A stretch of 64,000 nt of DNA from JABAAE01 sp905480545. GTDB taxonomy: Bacteria > Planctomycetota > Planctomycetia > Pirellulales > Pirellulaceae. Location: positions 62,001 to 126,000 of the forward strand of contig CALSOR010000004.1 in NCBI GenBank assembly GCA_943788025.1, read 5' to 3'. Below are positions 1-8,232 of this stretch, one piece after another (position 1 is the stretch's first letter; each line of letters opens with the position of its first letter). The position numbers and the translations under genes were made by a program. A model generated the notes under the pieces. The model had not been told where the DNA came from. It searched no databases and saw nothing but the letters and a program-made list of their open reading frames with translations.

Positions 1-2
1 CC

Positions 3-842
3 AAAAGCACCTCTGATTCGACACAGCTTTCAAAACAGATGAGTGATTGTCTGCTTTCCAATATCGAGCTTTTAAAACGAGCGTGGTTTGTAAGCCGAAT
101 CGACGCTTATTGCAAAATTGAGTCGAATGAAGTCAAAGAAGCTTATCTTGACAAGCAGATCAAACTGCTAGATGACTTTGGGAACATCGCGTTTGAGAAC
201 GCAAGGGTTCTCTATCCTGAAAAAACCGATGAGAACTTAACCACGATTTCCGATGAGCTTTTTGCCGACATCGATATGTGGCTGAATGAAACGCCGCCGG
301 AAAAAAACGAAATAACATTGCAGGCCGTGCGTGAAGCTACCGTCTTCTGGTTAACGACGCAGGACCTATCGATACAAGCCCCTGAAGCTCGACAGGAATT
401 GGCCAACCGAGTCATCGCGGAATTGGATTCCGGTATGGACCTCAAAACGACGACGTCGATTGTTTCAAATGACCGTGCCCTCAAGCTCAAGCAAAATGCG
501 GTCCTATTGATGGAAGGCTGGTTCCACACGCTTGCCGAACAATTTGATCAGCTTGATAAGAAGGAATACAACAGCTTTGTTGATGCAAAAATTGACTGCG
601 TAAAAAAGTGGGGATTGCTGGAGTTCCTGTCAAACGATTCAATCTCTGAAGAAGCTTCAACAGTCAACGAAACACCAGATAAACCCAAGCCGCAGAATAT
701 GCAATCGATGCTCGCTGGCGTCACGAAGTTTAATGCCATGGTTGAAGAATGGGCAAAAAATGCCGATAAAAAAATTGGTCCGAAAATCAAGAAGCTTCAT
801 AGCGTTGTCCAACGTCGAATGCTCTTTTCTTTTTTACGATAG
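3..842 (+). CDS. Hypothetical protein, probably truncated by the window edge
   Basis: I do not recognise this protein. The frame is open to the left edge, with a Ser/Thr-rich stretch before the first ATG at 39, and that ATG has no visible ribosome binding site, so the true start may lie outside the window. From the ATG there are 267 residues. The protein is charged, looks helical, and has no signal peptide or membrane segment. The C-terminal third has a linker rich in Pro and Lys and then a basic tail (GPKIKKLHSVVQRR). A cytoplasmic location is inferred. Confidence 0.55.
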   Translation, partial: KSTSDSTQLSKQMSDCLLSNIELLKRAWFVSRIDAYCKIESNEVKEAYLDKQIKLLDDFGNIAFENARVLYPEKTDENLTTISDELFADIDMWLNETPPEKNEITLQAVREATVFWLTTQDLSIQAPEARQELANRVIAELDSGMDLKTTTSIVSNDRALKLKQNAVLLMEGWFHTLAEQFDQLDKKEYNSFVDAKIDCVKKWGLLEFLSNDSISEEASTVNETPDKPKPQNMQSMLAGVTKFNAMVEEWAKNADKKIGPKIKKLHSVVQRRMLFSFLR

Positions 843-1007
843 TTGATCGAGCAGGACGATTAACAACCGCTACTGATTTTCAAAATCGAAAAAAAACGGG
901 TCGAAATATAGACTTGGCACCGCCATGCGTGGAACGATGTGAAGTTCCCCTTGTCGACTCTTCAGGCGCGCATTACTTGGTCAATTTCATCATAAAGGAT
1001 GTGAGGG

Positions 1008-1268
1008 ATGGCTCAATCATCACAATCAAAAGTCCTGGAAAGGCATATTTTGAATAACAATATTCTTGTCATCATCTTTTTGACGCTAATGTGCTGCAGA
1101 ACGATGCAAGCCGATGACAGTTCGTTTTTCGAATTCATGTTAGCGATTCGATTGATAGACGATCCACTGGTTTATGAGGAGCTACGCATTTCAAAGACCC
1201 AACGCGAAGAGCTGGCTGAAAAAATTAGGGCCATAAAAAAAACTCATTTGGACTGGAAAGGGGCTTAA
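1008..1268 (+). CDS. N-terminal fragment of a Spy/CpxP-like secreted repeat protein
   Basis: This 86-residue frame starts with a signal-like hydrophobic stretch (ILVIIFLTLMCC) and continues into a charged helical segment (RISKTQREELAEKIRAIKK). That pattern is typical of the EL-sLTDEQ helices in planctomycete Spy/CpxP-like proteins. A purine-rich AAGGA/GAGGG stretch precedes the ATG. The frame stops soon after an A8 run at 1235-1242. The rest of the same family is encoded just downstream in the -1 frame, so this is best read as the first half of a 1008-1762 gene. It is either frameshifted, translated by slippage, or a sequencing artefact. Confidence 0.6.
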   Translation: MAQSSQSKVLERHILNNNILVIIFLTLMCCRTMQADDSSFFEFMLAIRLIDDPLVYEELRISKTQREELAEKIRAIKKTHLDWKGA

Positions 1269-1321
1269 GGCGGCAAGGTGTACCAGCGTATGAGGAAAAC
1301 GTTAAGAAAGCGAATGTACTA

Positions 1322-1762
1322 GTGGCTGAAGGTGAAACGGTTGTCCGCGAAGTACTTCTAGGTTTCCAATACGATCGCCTACTGCAAATTGCACGACAAA
1401 AGGAGGCTACAATGTCTTTGCCGACAAGCGGTCTTATCGAGCCTGAATTTGCAGACGCCATCGGATTGAAAAGTGCAGATAAAAAAAAGATCAAGGGTCT
1501 TGAGGAAGAGCTTGAACTTGAGATCATTAAACTGAACGACAAGTTCAACAGCGACATGAAGAAGCTTTTAGCCGCTCGCAATAAACGACTAAAAGAAGAG
1601 ATGTCCGAAGAACAGATAGCAAAATTTGAAAAACTCTTCGGTGAACCCTTCGTTCCGATTCTTCAAAGCTACATGGCATCTAGGTATTGGGAAAACAGGG
1701 CATATTCAGAACGAATCCTCAAAAAGTCGAAGGAAAAACATGAGCTGAAAAATCCTAAGTGA
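1322..1762 (+). CDS. C-terminal part of the same Spy/CpxP-like protein, shifted frame
   Basis: The listed start is a GTG, but the frame is open from 1229 and reads sensibly through PAYEENVKKANVLVAEGE, so it overlaps the 1008 frame. It contains the family signature in which a 'QxxRLLQIARQ' segment is followed by '(D/E)PEFADAIGLKSADKKKI' and a long amphipathic helix ending in MSEEQIAKFEKLFG. There is no start signal of its own that I trust. In frame terms it lies -1 relative to the upstream fragment, joined at the A-rich stretch AAAAAAAAC. The function of the family is unknown; periplasmic location is inferred from the upstream signal segment. Confidence 0.55.
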   Translation: MAEGETVVREVLLGFQYDRLLQIARQKEATMSLPTSGLIEPEFADAIGLKSADKKKIKGLEEELELEIIKLNDKFNSDMKKLLAARNKRLKEEMSEEQIAKFEKLFGEPFVPILQSYMASRYWENRAYSERILKKSKEKHELKNPK

Positions 1763-1873
1763 ACAGTGCCAGATTGTGGCTTTTACCTTGGATTTTACAA
1801 CGCGAAGGTCCAACGGCTTGCCTAGGCTGACGGCGTTTTAGGCCCACGGAAATGATTCGACAGTAAGCATGAG

Positions 1874-1980
1874 GGCCAATGGCCCAGCAGTTTGACAATT
1901 GACCGAACCGCTGGTCCTACGAATCAACCGGTAATTCAAACCCAACCCTTCGGGTTGGGTAAATTGCTGGGCCACTGGCC
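1874..1980. repeat. Long imperfect inverted repeat with nested 9-bp hairpin
   Basis: The arms 1874-1893 and 1961-1980 are complementary at 18 of 20 positions. Each arm also holds a near-palindrome of the GGGCC-N3-GGCCC type. The 67-base spacer carries a GACC/GGTC hairpin and the perfect 9-bp stem at 1940-1960. It could be a folded RNA, a cruciform, or a REP/MITE-like element. I found no second copy in the window. Confidence 0.55.
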
Positions 1981-2068
1981 CGGAAAACGCCGCTTCAGTT
2001 TGCGAATATTGCGGTGTCCAACTAGGTGATTTGAATCGGTAAAAAATTTGACTTTGAAAACTACGCAA

Positions 2069-2096
2069 GGCTGATGTGAAAGCATCAGTCTTTTTT
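2069..2096 (+). terminator. Intrinsic terminator
   Basis: Stem GGCTGATG / CATCAGTC (8 bp with one G-U pair), loop TGAAAG, followed by six T. It lies about 300 bases after the nearest plus-strand stop codon, so it may end a separate non-coding transcript covering the inverted repeat. Confidence 0.65.
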
Positions 2097-2342
2097 GTTT
2101 CTCGTAGTTTGTTTCTTGTAGAAAGAAAACCACGCAATAAACAGGAGCTTAAAAGTGAATTTTGACCTGCAAACTCGCTCGATCCCAACAGCACTCAAAT
2201 TTCACCCGAATAAAAAAATCGTTCGTGAAAGTGAGAATAAAAACGGTTTTTGATAAAAATGAAAATATTAGCCTTGGACCACAACACTCTCGTTGAATCC
2301 ATACTCGGCAACGTCGCTCAATTCCCCAGGAGCGTCAACGAG

Positions 2343-2367
2343 AAAAGCCCGCTCAATGGCGGGCTTT
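2343..2367 (-). terminator. Terminator after clpX
   Basis: Perfect 9-bp stem AAAGCCCGC / GCGGGCTTT with a 6-base loop. It lies about 55 bases downstream of the clpX stop in the minus direction and has T residues on both outer flanks, so it could act in both directions. Confidence 0.7.
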
Positions 2368-2422
2368 CGTTAGATTTAAGTTTGAGACTCTGCTCGTCGA
2401 CAAGCAAACTTTTCAAATCAGA

Positions 2423-3703
2423 TTAGGCACTCTTGGTTTCAGGCATTTTGAAAAGCGATTCGCCATTGATCACTTTTTCGTCAATGACAAAACGTGAGTT
2501 CTTTGGTTGGTCAGGCAATTCGTACATGACATCGAGCATTGCAGATTCAACAATCGAACGAAGCCCGCGTGCTCCGGTTCCCTTTTCAGCTGCCTTGTGA
2601 GCAATTGCTTTCAACGCATCATCGGTGAAGACGACTTCAGAGTCTTCCATATCAAACAACGATTTGAATTGCTTGATCAATGCGTTCTTCGGTTCGGTCA
2701 AAACTTGAATAAGGCCAGCTTCGTCTAATGGCGTTAAGGCGGTTGAAATCGGCATTCGCCCGACCAACTCCGGAATCAAACCGAATTCCAAAATGTCGTC
2801 AGTGCAAACCTGTGGCAAGATTTCTTGCAAGTCACCTTCTTCGTTGCGACCCGATTCCATGCCGAAACCGATTGTCTTTCGACCAAGTCGGCGTCGGATG
2901 ATATCCTCGATTCCAACAAACGTTCCGCCGCAAATGAACAAAATATTTGACGTATCGATCTGGATGTACTGCTGTTCCGGATGCTTTCGTCCGCCTTGAG
3001 GAGGAACGTTTGCAACGGTCCCTTCAAGCATCTTCAACAACGCCTGCTGAACACCTTCGCCTGAAACATCACGCGTAATCGAAACGTTATTGCTTGTCTT
3101 TCCGATCTTGTCGATCTCATCGATGTAAACAACACCACGCTGAGCTGCTTCGACATCAAAGTCAGCTGCATGAAGAAGTTTTAACAACAAATTCTCAACA
3201 TCTTCGCCAACATAACCCGCTTCAGTCAGTGTCGTGGCGTCGCCGATGGCAAATGGAACATTCAACGTTCGAGCCAATGTTCTGGCGAGAAGCGTTTTAC
3301 CAGAACCGGTCGGACCGATGAGCATCACGTTGGACTTGTCGATTTCGACATCGGAATTGCCTTCCCAACCAATTGAAAGTCGCTTGTAGTGATTGTGGAC
3401 TGCAACCGAGAGAACTTTCTTTGCTGATCCCTGTCCAATCACATATTCGTCCATGTGAGCCACCATCTCACGCGGCGTCGGGATCTTGTTGAAGAGCTGC
3501 TTGGTTGAGCCACGTCGCCGTTGCTCTTGTTCTAGAATTGATTGGCAGAGCTCAATGCAGTCACCGCAGATATAAACGTCACCCGGCCCCTCGACCAGTG
3601 GTCCAACGTCACGATAACTCTTTCGACAAAAAGAGCAAAACGCATTTTTCTTTGTCGTGCTTCCACGACGGTTACTACTTCCGTTCTCATTTCCAGCGGG
3701 CAT
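2423..3703 (-). CDS. clpX: ClpX, ATP-dependent Clp protease ATP-binding subunit
   Basis: AAA+ unfoldase that feeds substrates to ClpP in the cytoplasm. At 426 residues it has the usual family length. The N-terminal zinc-binding domain has Cys23, Cys26, Cys46 and Cys49. Walker A is GPTGSGKT, Walker B is VVYIDEIDKI. The pore loop (GYVGEDV), the RKH-type loop (GGRKHPEQQ) and the IGFG loop that docks on ClpP are all present. clpP is not beside it; the gene stands alone with its own terminator. The start is an ATG close to a purine-rich stretch. No missing residues. Confidence 0.97.
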   Translation of the reverse strand: MPAGNENGSSNRRGSTTKKNAFCSFCRKSYRDVGPLVEGPGDVYICGDCIELCQSILEQEQRRRGSTKQLFNKIPTPREMVAHMDEYVIGQGSAKKVLSVAVHNHYKRLSIGWEGNSDVEIDKSNVMLIGPTGSGKTLLARTLARTLNVPFAIGDATTLTEAGYVGEDVENLLLKLLHAADFDVEAAQRGVVYIDEIDKIGKTSNNVSITRDVSGEGVQQALLKMLEGTVANVPPQGGRKHPEQQYIQIDTSNILFICGGTFVGIEDIIRRRLGRKTIGFGMESGRNEEGDLQEILPQVCTDDILEFGLIPELVGRMPISTALTPLDEAGLIQVLTEPKNALIKQFKSLFDMEDSEVVFTDDALKAIAHKAAEKGTGARGLRSIVESAMLDVMYELPDQPKNSRFVIDEKVINGESLFKMPETKSA

Positions 3704-3877
3704 TGCTGATCCTTTCTAATCCAAGGGCTTGTTTCATCCCAGGTGTTTGCTCAGGTGACTGCACTGTAAAAATTGTGGCAGCGATGTGCGTCCTTGCCCG
3801 CTCCGAGCGATCATGCGTTCTGCGTTCCCAACGACTCCCTAAACCAAAAGTTGCAATATCCTTTGCATAGAGTCAGA

Positions 3878-3899
3878 AGGCTCATCTCACGATGAGCTT
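3878..3899. other. Isolated 9-bp hairpin upstream of clpX
   Basis: AGGCTCATC / GATGAGCTT with loop TCAC, in the 264-base gap between the small membrane protein gene and clpX. There is no T run on either side, so it is not an obvious terminator. It could be a leader structure or operator; no function is claimed. Confidence 0.4.
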
Positions 3900-3967
3900 C
3901 ATAAGACTCAATTACGTCCAAATTCAGTTAAAAACTGAGAGCGAATTTCTAAGCAGTTGAAATGATT

Positions 3968-4267
3968 TCAACCGTCAGAATCCGCACCAGCCGTTTTACC
4001 AGCCGACAAATCATGAACCGGCGAATGATCCACCACTTTTCCGACGGCGTTTTTGATCTCGCTCAGCTCTTTTTCGTCGAGTAATCCCTGTTCTTTCATC
4101 GATTCAAAATCGGCGACATACTCGCCGGTCCTCGGCACGCCTCCGCTCGCAAAATCCCGAACTTTTAATACCGTGTATACGGCTAAAACAATTAAACAAA
4201 CGACAATGAAGATCTTGACCACAATCACCGCTTCGACCGACTGAAAAAGATCGTTAAAACGGGTCAT
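3968..4267 (-). CDS. Small membrane protein with a SHOCT-like C-terminus
   Basis: 99 residues. There is one hydrophobic segment near residues 15-37 (VVKIFIVVCLIVLAVYTVLK), then a short domain of the pattern YVADFESMKEQGLLDEKELSEIK. That resembles the short C-terminal SHOCT-type motif common in small planctomycete membrane proteins. Function unknown. It lies upstream of clpX on the same strand, but a 264-base gap argues against one tight operon. Confidence 0.7.
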   Translation of the reverse strand: MTRFNDLFQSVEAVIVVKIFIVVCLIVLAVYTVLKVRDFASGGVPRTGEYVADFESMKEQGLLDEKELSEIKNAVGKVVDHSPVHDLSAGKTAGADSDG

Positions 4268-4835
4268 GATTCCTCGCTGTCAAATGAAGTAACGATTGGG
4301 AGCTAAAAGAGATGGTTGATAGTGAAAGACACTACTACCATGGCTCTACCCCAATTTTATCCAAGTCCACTTCAAATGGCGACTGCATTATCGTCGAAAA
4401 TCGCCGTCGTCCGGCTTTTTGATCTCGCGACCAGTGTTGCATGCCTAGTTACGGAAAAAAAGAAAACGGGTTCTCGAGAATTAATAAATTCTTTCAAGTC
4501 AAGGGTGACAGCACGCGAACGAAGGCACTGGCCTGCCGGCGAAGAACGAGGAAGCAGAACCCCGGAATCCTCTTGGAATCGGGCAAACGAACCATTCCTT
4601 GGTAAACAACGCAAACAACTCGACGCACGCGTAGTAGGCCTGGTCAGCATGAAAGGCCTGAAGAGCTTTGCTGCGAGTTTAGATAAAATCGCCAAAAATC
4701 AGCGTTAAAAATCAGCGTTAAAAATCAGCGTTAAAAATCAGCGTTAAAAATCAGCGTTAAAAACCAGCGTCAACAACCGAACGCATCACTTTCTGAGAAC
4801 TGGCAACGTGAGAACTGGCGGCGACTGAGGATCGC
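4268..4835. other. Intergenic stretch with a 13-bp tandem array
   Basis: About 570 bases between the type I adaptor gene (ending at 4836 on the minus strand) and the small membrane protein gene. The only clear structure is the tandem array at 4694-4771. Open frames on both strands here have no recognisable domain and only weak starts. Confidence 0.5.
4694..4771. repeat. 13-bp tandem repeat, five perfect copies plus one variant
   Basis: The unit AAAAATCAGCGTT is repeated five times without change (4694-4758) and once with two changes (4759-4771). The period is not a multiple of three and no gene crosses it. Sequence identity between copies suggests recent expansion by slippage, so copy number may vary between strains. 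Confidence 0.95.
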
Positions 4836-6386
4836 CTAGGGCTCACGCGCCGCGGTATCAAACGGCTTTAAGAACGGATACAAGAAGTATTCGATGACGC
4901 GGCGGTCGCCAACTTTAATATCGGTCACGACCGTCATGCCAGGCAAGGCGTTGAAATTCCTTGGTTTGGTAAACTTCTCCGAATTCTCAAAATCAATTGT
5001 GATTCGCGCCTTGTAGACGGAAACCGCTGGAGCCCCCTGCCCGCCCGGTTTTTCGACTGTGCCTTCCGAAATGGTTCGAATTCGCCCGGTGAGCGTTCCG
5101 TATTTCTGATACTCATAAGAATTCATCTTCACGCGAACGTCCAATTCATCGTCAACGCTCAACAATCCGATATCCTTGCCCATGATATCAACTTCTGCCT
5201 CAAGTTGAGCATCGATTGGCATCAATCGCATCAGCGGCTCACCCGCCTGAACCATCGATCCGACTGTTCGTTCAGCGATTTGTATAACGTAAAATTCCTT
5301 ATGCGGAGTATCTACAGGAACATAAATTTTTGATTTCGTTTTGTTGTATTCAGCTTTCTTTAACGCCTCAACAGACTTGTCTAATTCCTTGAGTGCCTCA
5401 AGCTTGTCGGTACTTGCCGCCGACTTCCACTCCGCCTCGAACGAGTCACGATTCGCACCGGTTGCAACCAAGTCGGCAAGCGCCTGTTTGATCTGCCCCT
5501 GCGACCTCATCACTTCGGTGTGATATCGCTTGTGTTCAAGTCTCGCGTCGTCAAGTGCCTGAGGACTACCTGACTTTCGTTCAACCAACTCCTCCAATTT
5601 CTTGACTTTCGAAGCGTTGATCTCTTTCATTTCCTTGTAGTGTCCGACCAGCTCGGTGTCGCTATCTTTTTTCACCTTCAACTTATCAAGGGTGGCCAGA
5701 TATTCTGACAGCTTTGCATTGCGATGGCTCTGGCGATAAAGGTAATTGCTATACTCGGCTTGTAAATCGAGGTGAATGTACTTGTACTCATCCGCAAGGT
5801 ATTTCGATTTGAAGTCGGCAATCAAAAAGGGCTTTTCCTCAAGCTCTGCATCGAGCCGAGCGATTTTCGATTCAGCTTTGCTGATATCACTTTTTAATTG
5901 TGCGATGTCTGAGTCTGTAAACGTCGGATCGAGGACAGCAATCAATTGACCAGCCTTCACGCGATCGAACAGACGAACATCAATCGAACTGATTGGGGCG
6001 CTGACCGACGGCTGTACGACTATCGGCGCATCAAACGGGACCAATTCCCCTTGTGAAATGACAATCTTGTCGATGCGTGAAAAGTACGCCCACGCTACCG
6101 TCGAACACAGCAACAATATGGCGATGTATAACGTCCATCGCGCGCCGCCAGCAACTTTTCGAAATTCCAGTTCAACAGCATCAGATTGGAAAGGCAAAAC
6201 CTGGCGGGCGATTTTTGCGCGCGCACGCTCCTCTTTGGCGCGTTGCTTCCTCTCACGCCGCTGCGCTGCGGGTGATGGCGATCGTTCTCGAGTTGATTCC
6301 GATCGTTCTGGACGATCGATATTGACGTCTACTTCAGATTCCGCGTTGGGTTCCGAAGCTACGCGCGACCCATCTGCTGATACCAT
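4836..6386 (-). CDS. Type I secretion membrane fusion protein, HlyD family
   Basis: Periplasmic adaptor that links an ABC exporter to an outer membrane channel. 516 residues from the ATG at 6386; a TTG at 6407 is an alternative. The N-terminus is a charged cytoplasmic tail of about 75 residues, then one membrane segment (TLYIAILLLCSTVAWAYF). After it come a half lipoyl motif (VQPSVSAPISSIDVRLFDRV), a long coiled coil, and the second half plus beta-barrel (IYVPVDTPHKEFYVIQI, GSMVQAGEPLMRLMP). The start overlaps the end of the ABC exporter gene, so the two are probably translationally coupled. The adaptor frame itself is intact although the exporter is broken. Confidence 0.93.
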   Translation of the reverse strand: MVSADGSRVASEPNAESEVDVNIDRPERSESTRERSPSPAAQRRERKQRAKEERARAKIARQVLPFQSDAVELEFRKVAGGARWTLYIAILLLCSTVAWAYFSRIDKIVISQGELVPFDAPIVVQPSVSAPISSIDVRLFDRVKAGQLIAVLDPTFTDSDIAQLKSDISKAESKIARLDAELEEKPFLIADFKSKYLADEYKYIHLDLQAEYSNYLYRQSHRNAKLSEYLATLDKLKVKKDSDTELVGHYKEMKEINASKVKKLEELVERKSGSPQALDDARLEHKRYHTEVMRSQGQIKQALADLVATGANRDSFEAEWKSAASTDKLEALKELDKSVEALKKAEYNKTKSKIYVPVDTPHKEFYVIQIAERTVGSMVQAGEPLMRLMPIDAQLEAEVDIMGKDIGLLSVDDELDVRVKMNSYEYQKYGTLTGRIRTISEGTVEKPGGQGAPAVSVYKARITIDFENSEKFTKPRNFNALPGMTVVTDIKVGDRRVIEYFLYPFLKPFDTAAREP

Positions 6387-8002
6387 AAGTCTTTGTATAC
6401 CTGACAATTTTGAAGTAGTTGTGAATGGCTGCCAATTTCAGCAACCTTACCGCGTTCCAAAACGACAATAGCGTCGGAACCGGTTAACGTTGATAAGCGA
6501 TGAGAAACGATAATGACAGTTCGTCCTTTGGCAATTCGTGCAAGGTTCGCCTGCACAATCGCCTCGCTTTCCGGGTCCAAAGCACTTGTCGCTTCGTCAA
6601 AAATCAATATCCTCGGATCTGTCAAAAGTGCCCGCGCGATCGCCAGTCGTTGTTTCTGGCCACCGGAAAGATTCGAACCGTTTTCTTCAAGCATCGTGTC
6701 ATAACTTTGTGACATTCGCTCGATAAACTCATCCGCACCTGCAAGTTTGGCCGCATAAACGACCTCTTGGAAACTGGCGTTCGTTTTTGCCATCCCGATA
6801 TTTTCACGGACCGTCCCACGAAAAAGAAAGTTCTCCTGCAGTACGACACCGATGTTCCGTCTGAGGTGGGCGATATCCAACTCTCGGATGTCGAGATTGT
6901 CCACCCGCATGATACCCGCCTGCATTTTATAAAGGCCTTGCATCAATCGGGTAAGCGTCGTTTTTCCCGAACCGCTTCTACCAACGATCCCAATTACCTT
7001 TCCCGCAGGAATCTTAATATTGATGCCATCGAGCGCTGGTGGACTGGTGGGCGAATAATGGAATGTGACGTTCTCAAATTCCATGCTGCCTTCGAAATTC
7101 GGTCGAAGTCCACGATCGATCCCTTCCTCCTCGGCGGTATTCATCACTGACCCCAGCATTCGCACGGAAAGTGCCGCTTCTTGATAGGAGTGAACGAGCG
7201 ACACCAATTGCACCAGTGGACCGGTCACGCGACCGGCAATCATGTTAAACGCGACCAACGCACCGACCGATATGTCACCGCTGAATACCAGGTTGGCTCC
7301 AACGTAAATCACCATTACGGTCATCAACTTTTCAAGGAATTTTGAAATGCTGGTCGCCATCGTCGAGATTTTGCCTACGCGGTAATGCATGGCTACCGAC
7401 TGAGCGGTTTTGTCATCCCATTTTCGCTTTTGAACGGGTTCCATTCCAAGTGCTTTGACGGTTTGGATACCGTGGATCGATTCCACCAGCATTGCTTGCC
7501 GGTCACCCTCAGCCGCATACAGCGATTCCAAACGACGACGATAGGGTCCCAGCAATAATCCGATCACCAATCCCAAAAGGGCCGACCCGATCAAAACAAC
7601 CGCCAAGAGCGTTGGACTGTAAAAGTACATGACAGGAATAAAGACCAGCAGCGCCGTTGCATCCAACGCCGTTAAAAACAAACTACCCGTCAAGAACTCG
7701 CGGATCGTCGATGTCTGCTGCATGTGTTTCGTCAGCACACCAGCGGTCATATGATCAAAAAACGTAATCGGTAATCGAAGTAAATGCTGAAACGTTCGAG
7801 TTGAGACACGAACATCAATCTTGCTTGTTGCATGCAGCAGCAGGTAGCCACGCATGAAATTCAGAACTCCGTCAAAGGCCAACGCAATTACAATTCCAAT
7901 CGTTACAACCGTCAACGTTTGCACGGCTTGGTTGACCAGCACCTTGTCGATTACGATTTGGAAAAACAAGGGCGTTACCAAAGCAATCAAGTGCATGAAC
8001 AC
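6359..8002 (-). CDS. Permease and ATPase part of the ABC exporter
   Basis: The longest intact frame of the exporter, 547 residues. It begins inside the first transmembrane helix (FMHLIALVTPLFFQIVIDK); the listed GTG is not a natural start. The permease is followed by a complete nucleotide-binding domain: Walker A GRSGSGKTT, Q-loop region VVLQENFLF, signature LSGGQKQR, Walker B ILIFDEATSALD, H-loop IIVSHR. It is closest to type I secretion exporters of RTX proteins. It would not be functional alone because the N-terminal part lies in other frames. Confidence 0.85.
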   Translation of the reverse strand: MFMHLIALVTPLFFQIVIDKVLVNQAVQTLTVVTIGIVIALAFDGVLNFMRGYLLLHATSKIDVRVSTRTFQHLLRLPITFFDHMTAGVLTKHMQQTSTIREFLTGSLFLTALDATALLVFIPVMYFYSPTLLAVVLIGSALLGLVIGLLLGPYRRRLESLYAAEGDRQAMLVESIHGIQTVKALGMEPVQKRKWDDKTAQSVAMHYRVGKISTMATSISKFLEKLMTVMVIYVGANLVFSGDISVGALVAFNMIAGRVTGPLVQLVSLVHSYQEAALSVRMLGSVMNTAEEEGIDRGLRPNFEGSMEFENVTFHYSPTSPPALDGINIKIPAGKVIGIVGRSGSGKTTLTRLMQGLYKMQAGIMRVDNLDIRELDIAHLRRNIGVVLQENFLFRGTVRENIGMAKTNASFQEVVYAAKLAGADEFIERMSQSYDTMLEENGSNLSGGQKQRLAIARALLTDPRILIFDEATSALDPESEAIVQANLARIAKGRTVIIVSHRLSTLTGSDAIVVLERGKVAEIGSHSQLLQNCQVYKDLWYQQMGRA

Positions 8003-8232
8003 GACAGCAACCGCGACGTCCAGTAAATGATGTTGCTTGCTTGAAAATCTCCGGAATGAACCAACGCAAACTGAACGGTTGGTTCTGATCCATTAACCCG
8101 AAATGCTTTTTGATCAGAATGACATCGCCATTCCAACTCTTGAGCAATTCTTCTTTTTTCAAAAAGATAAAATCGTGCCGATCCGCTAATGGATCGAAGA
8201 CTGCGACCTGTTTTTCAACTTTTCCATCGACC

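Larger units (their letters stand above)
1763..2422. other. Non-coding stretch with nested hairpins and two terminators
   Basis: About 660 bases without a convincing gene. A 20-base inverted repeat with two mismatches (1874-1893 against 1961-1980) encloses a 9-bp hairpin (ACCCAACCC, loop TTC, 1940-1960). A further small CCGC/GCGG hairpin follows near 1988-2015. An intrinsic terminator at 2069-2096 and another at 2344-2367 follow. The layout suits a structured small RNA ended by the first terminator, or a REP-like element; neither is proven. The minus-strand frames here show no family features. Confidence 0.5.

Noticed and set aside
1838..2194. Minus-strand frames across the hairpin region
   Set aside because: Composition follows the inverted repeats, and the hydrophobic content and motifs expected of a protein are missing.
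4316..4708. A 130-residue plus-strand frame and a 107-residue frame opposite it
   Set aside because: Weak TTG start, low-complexity content, no domain, and the frame runs into the 13-bp repeat.
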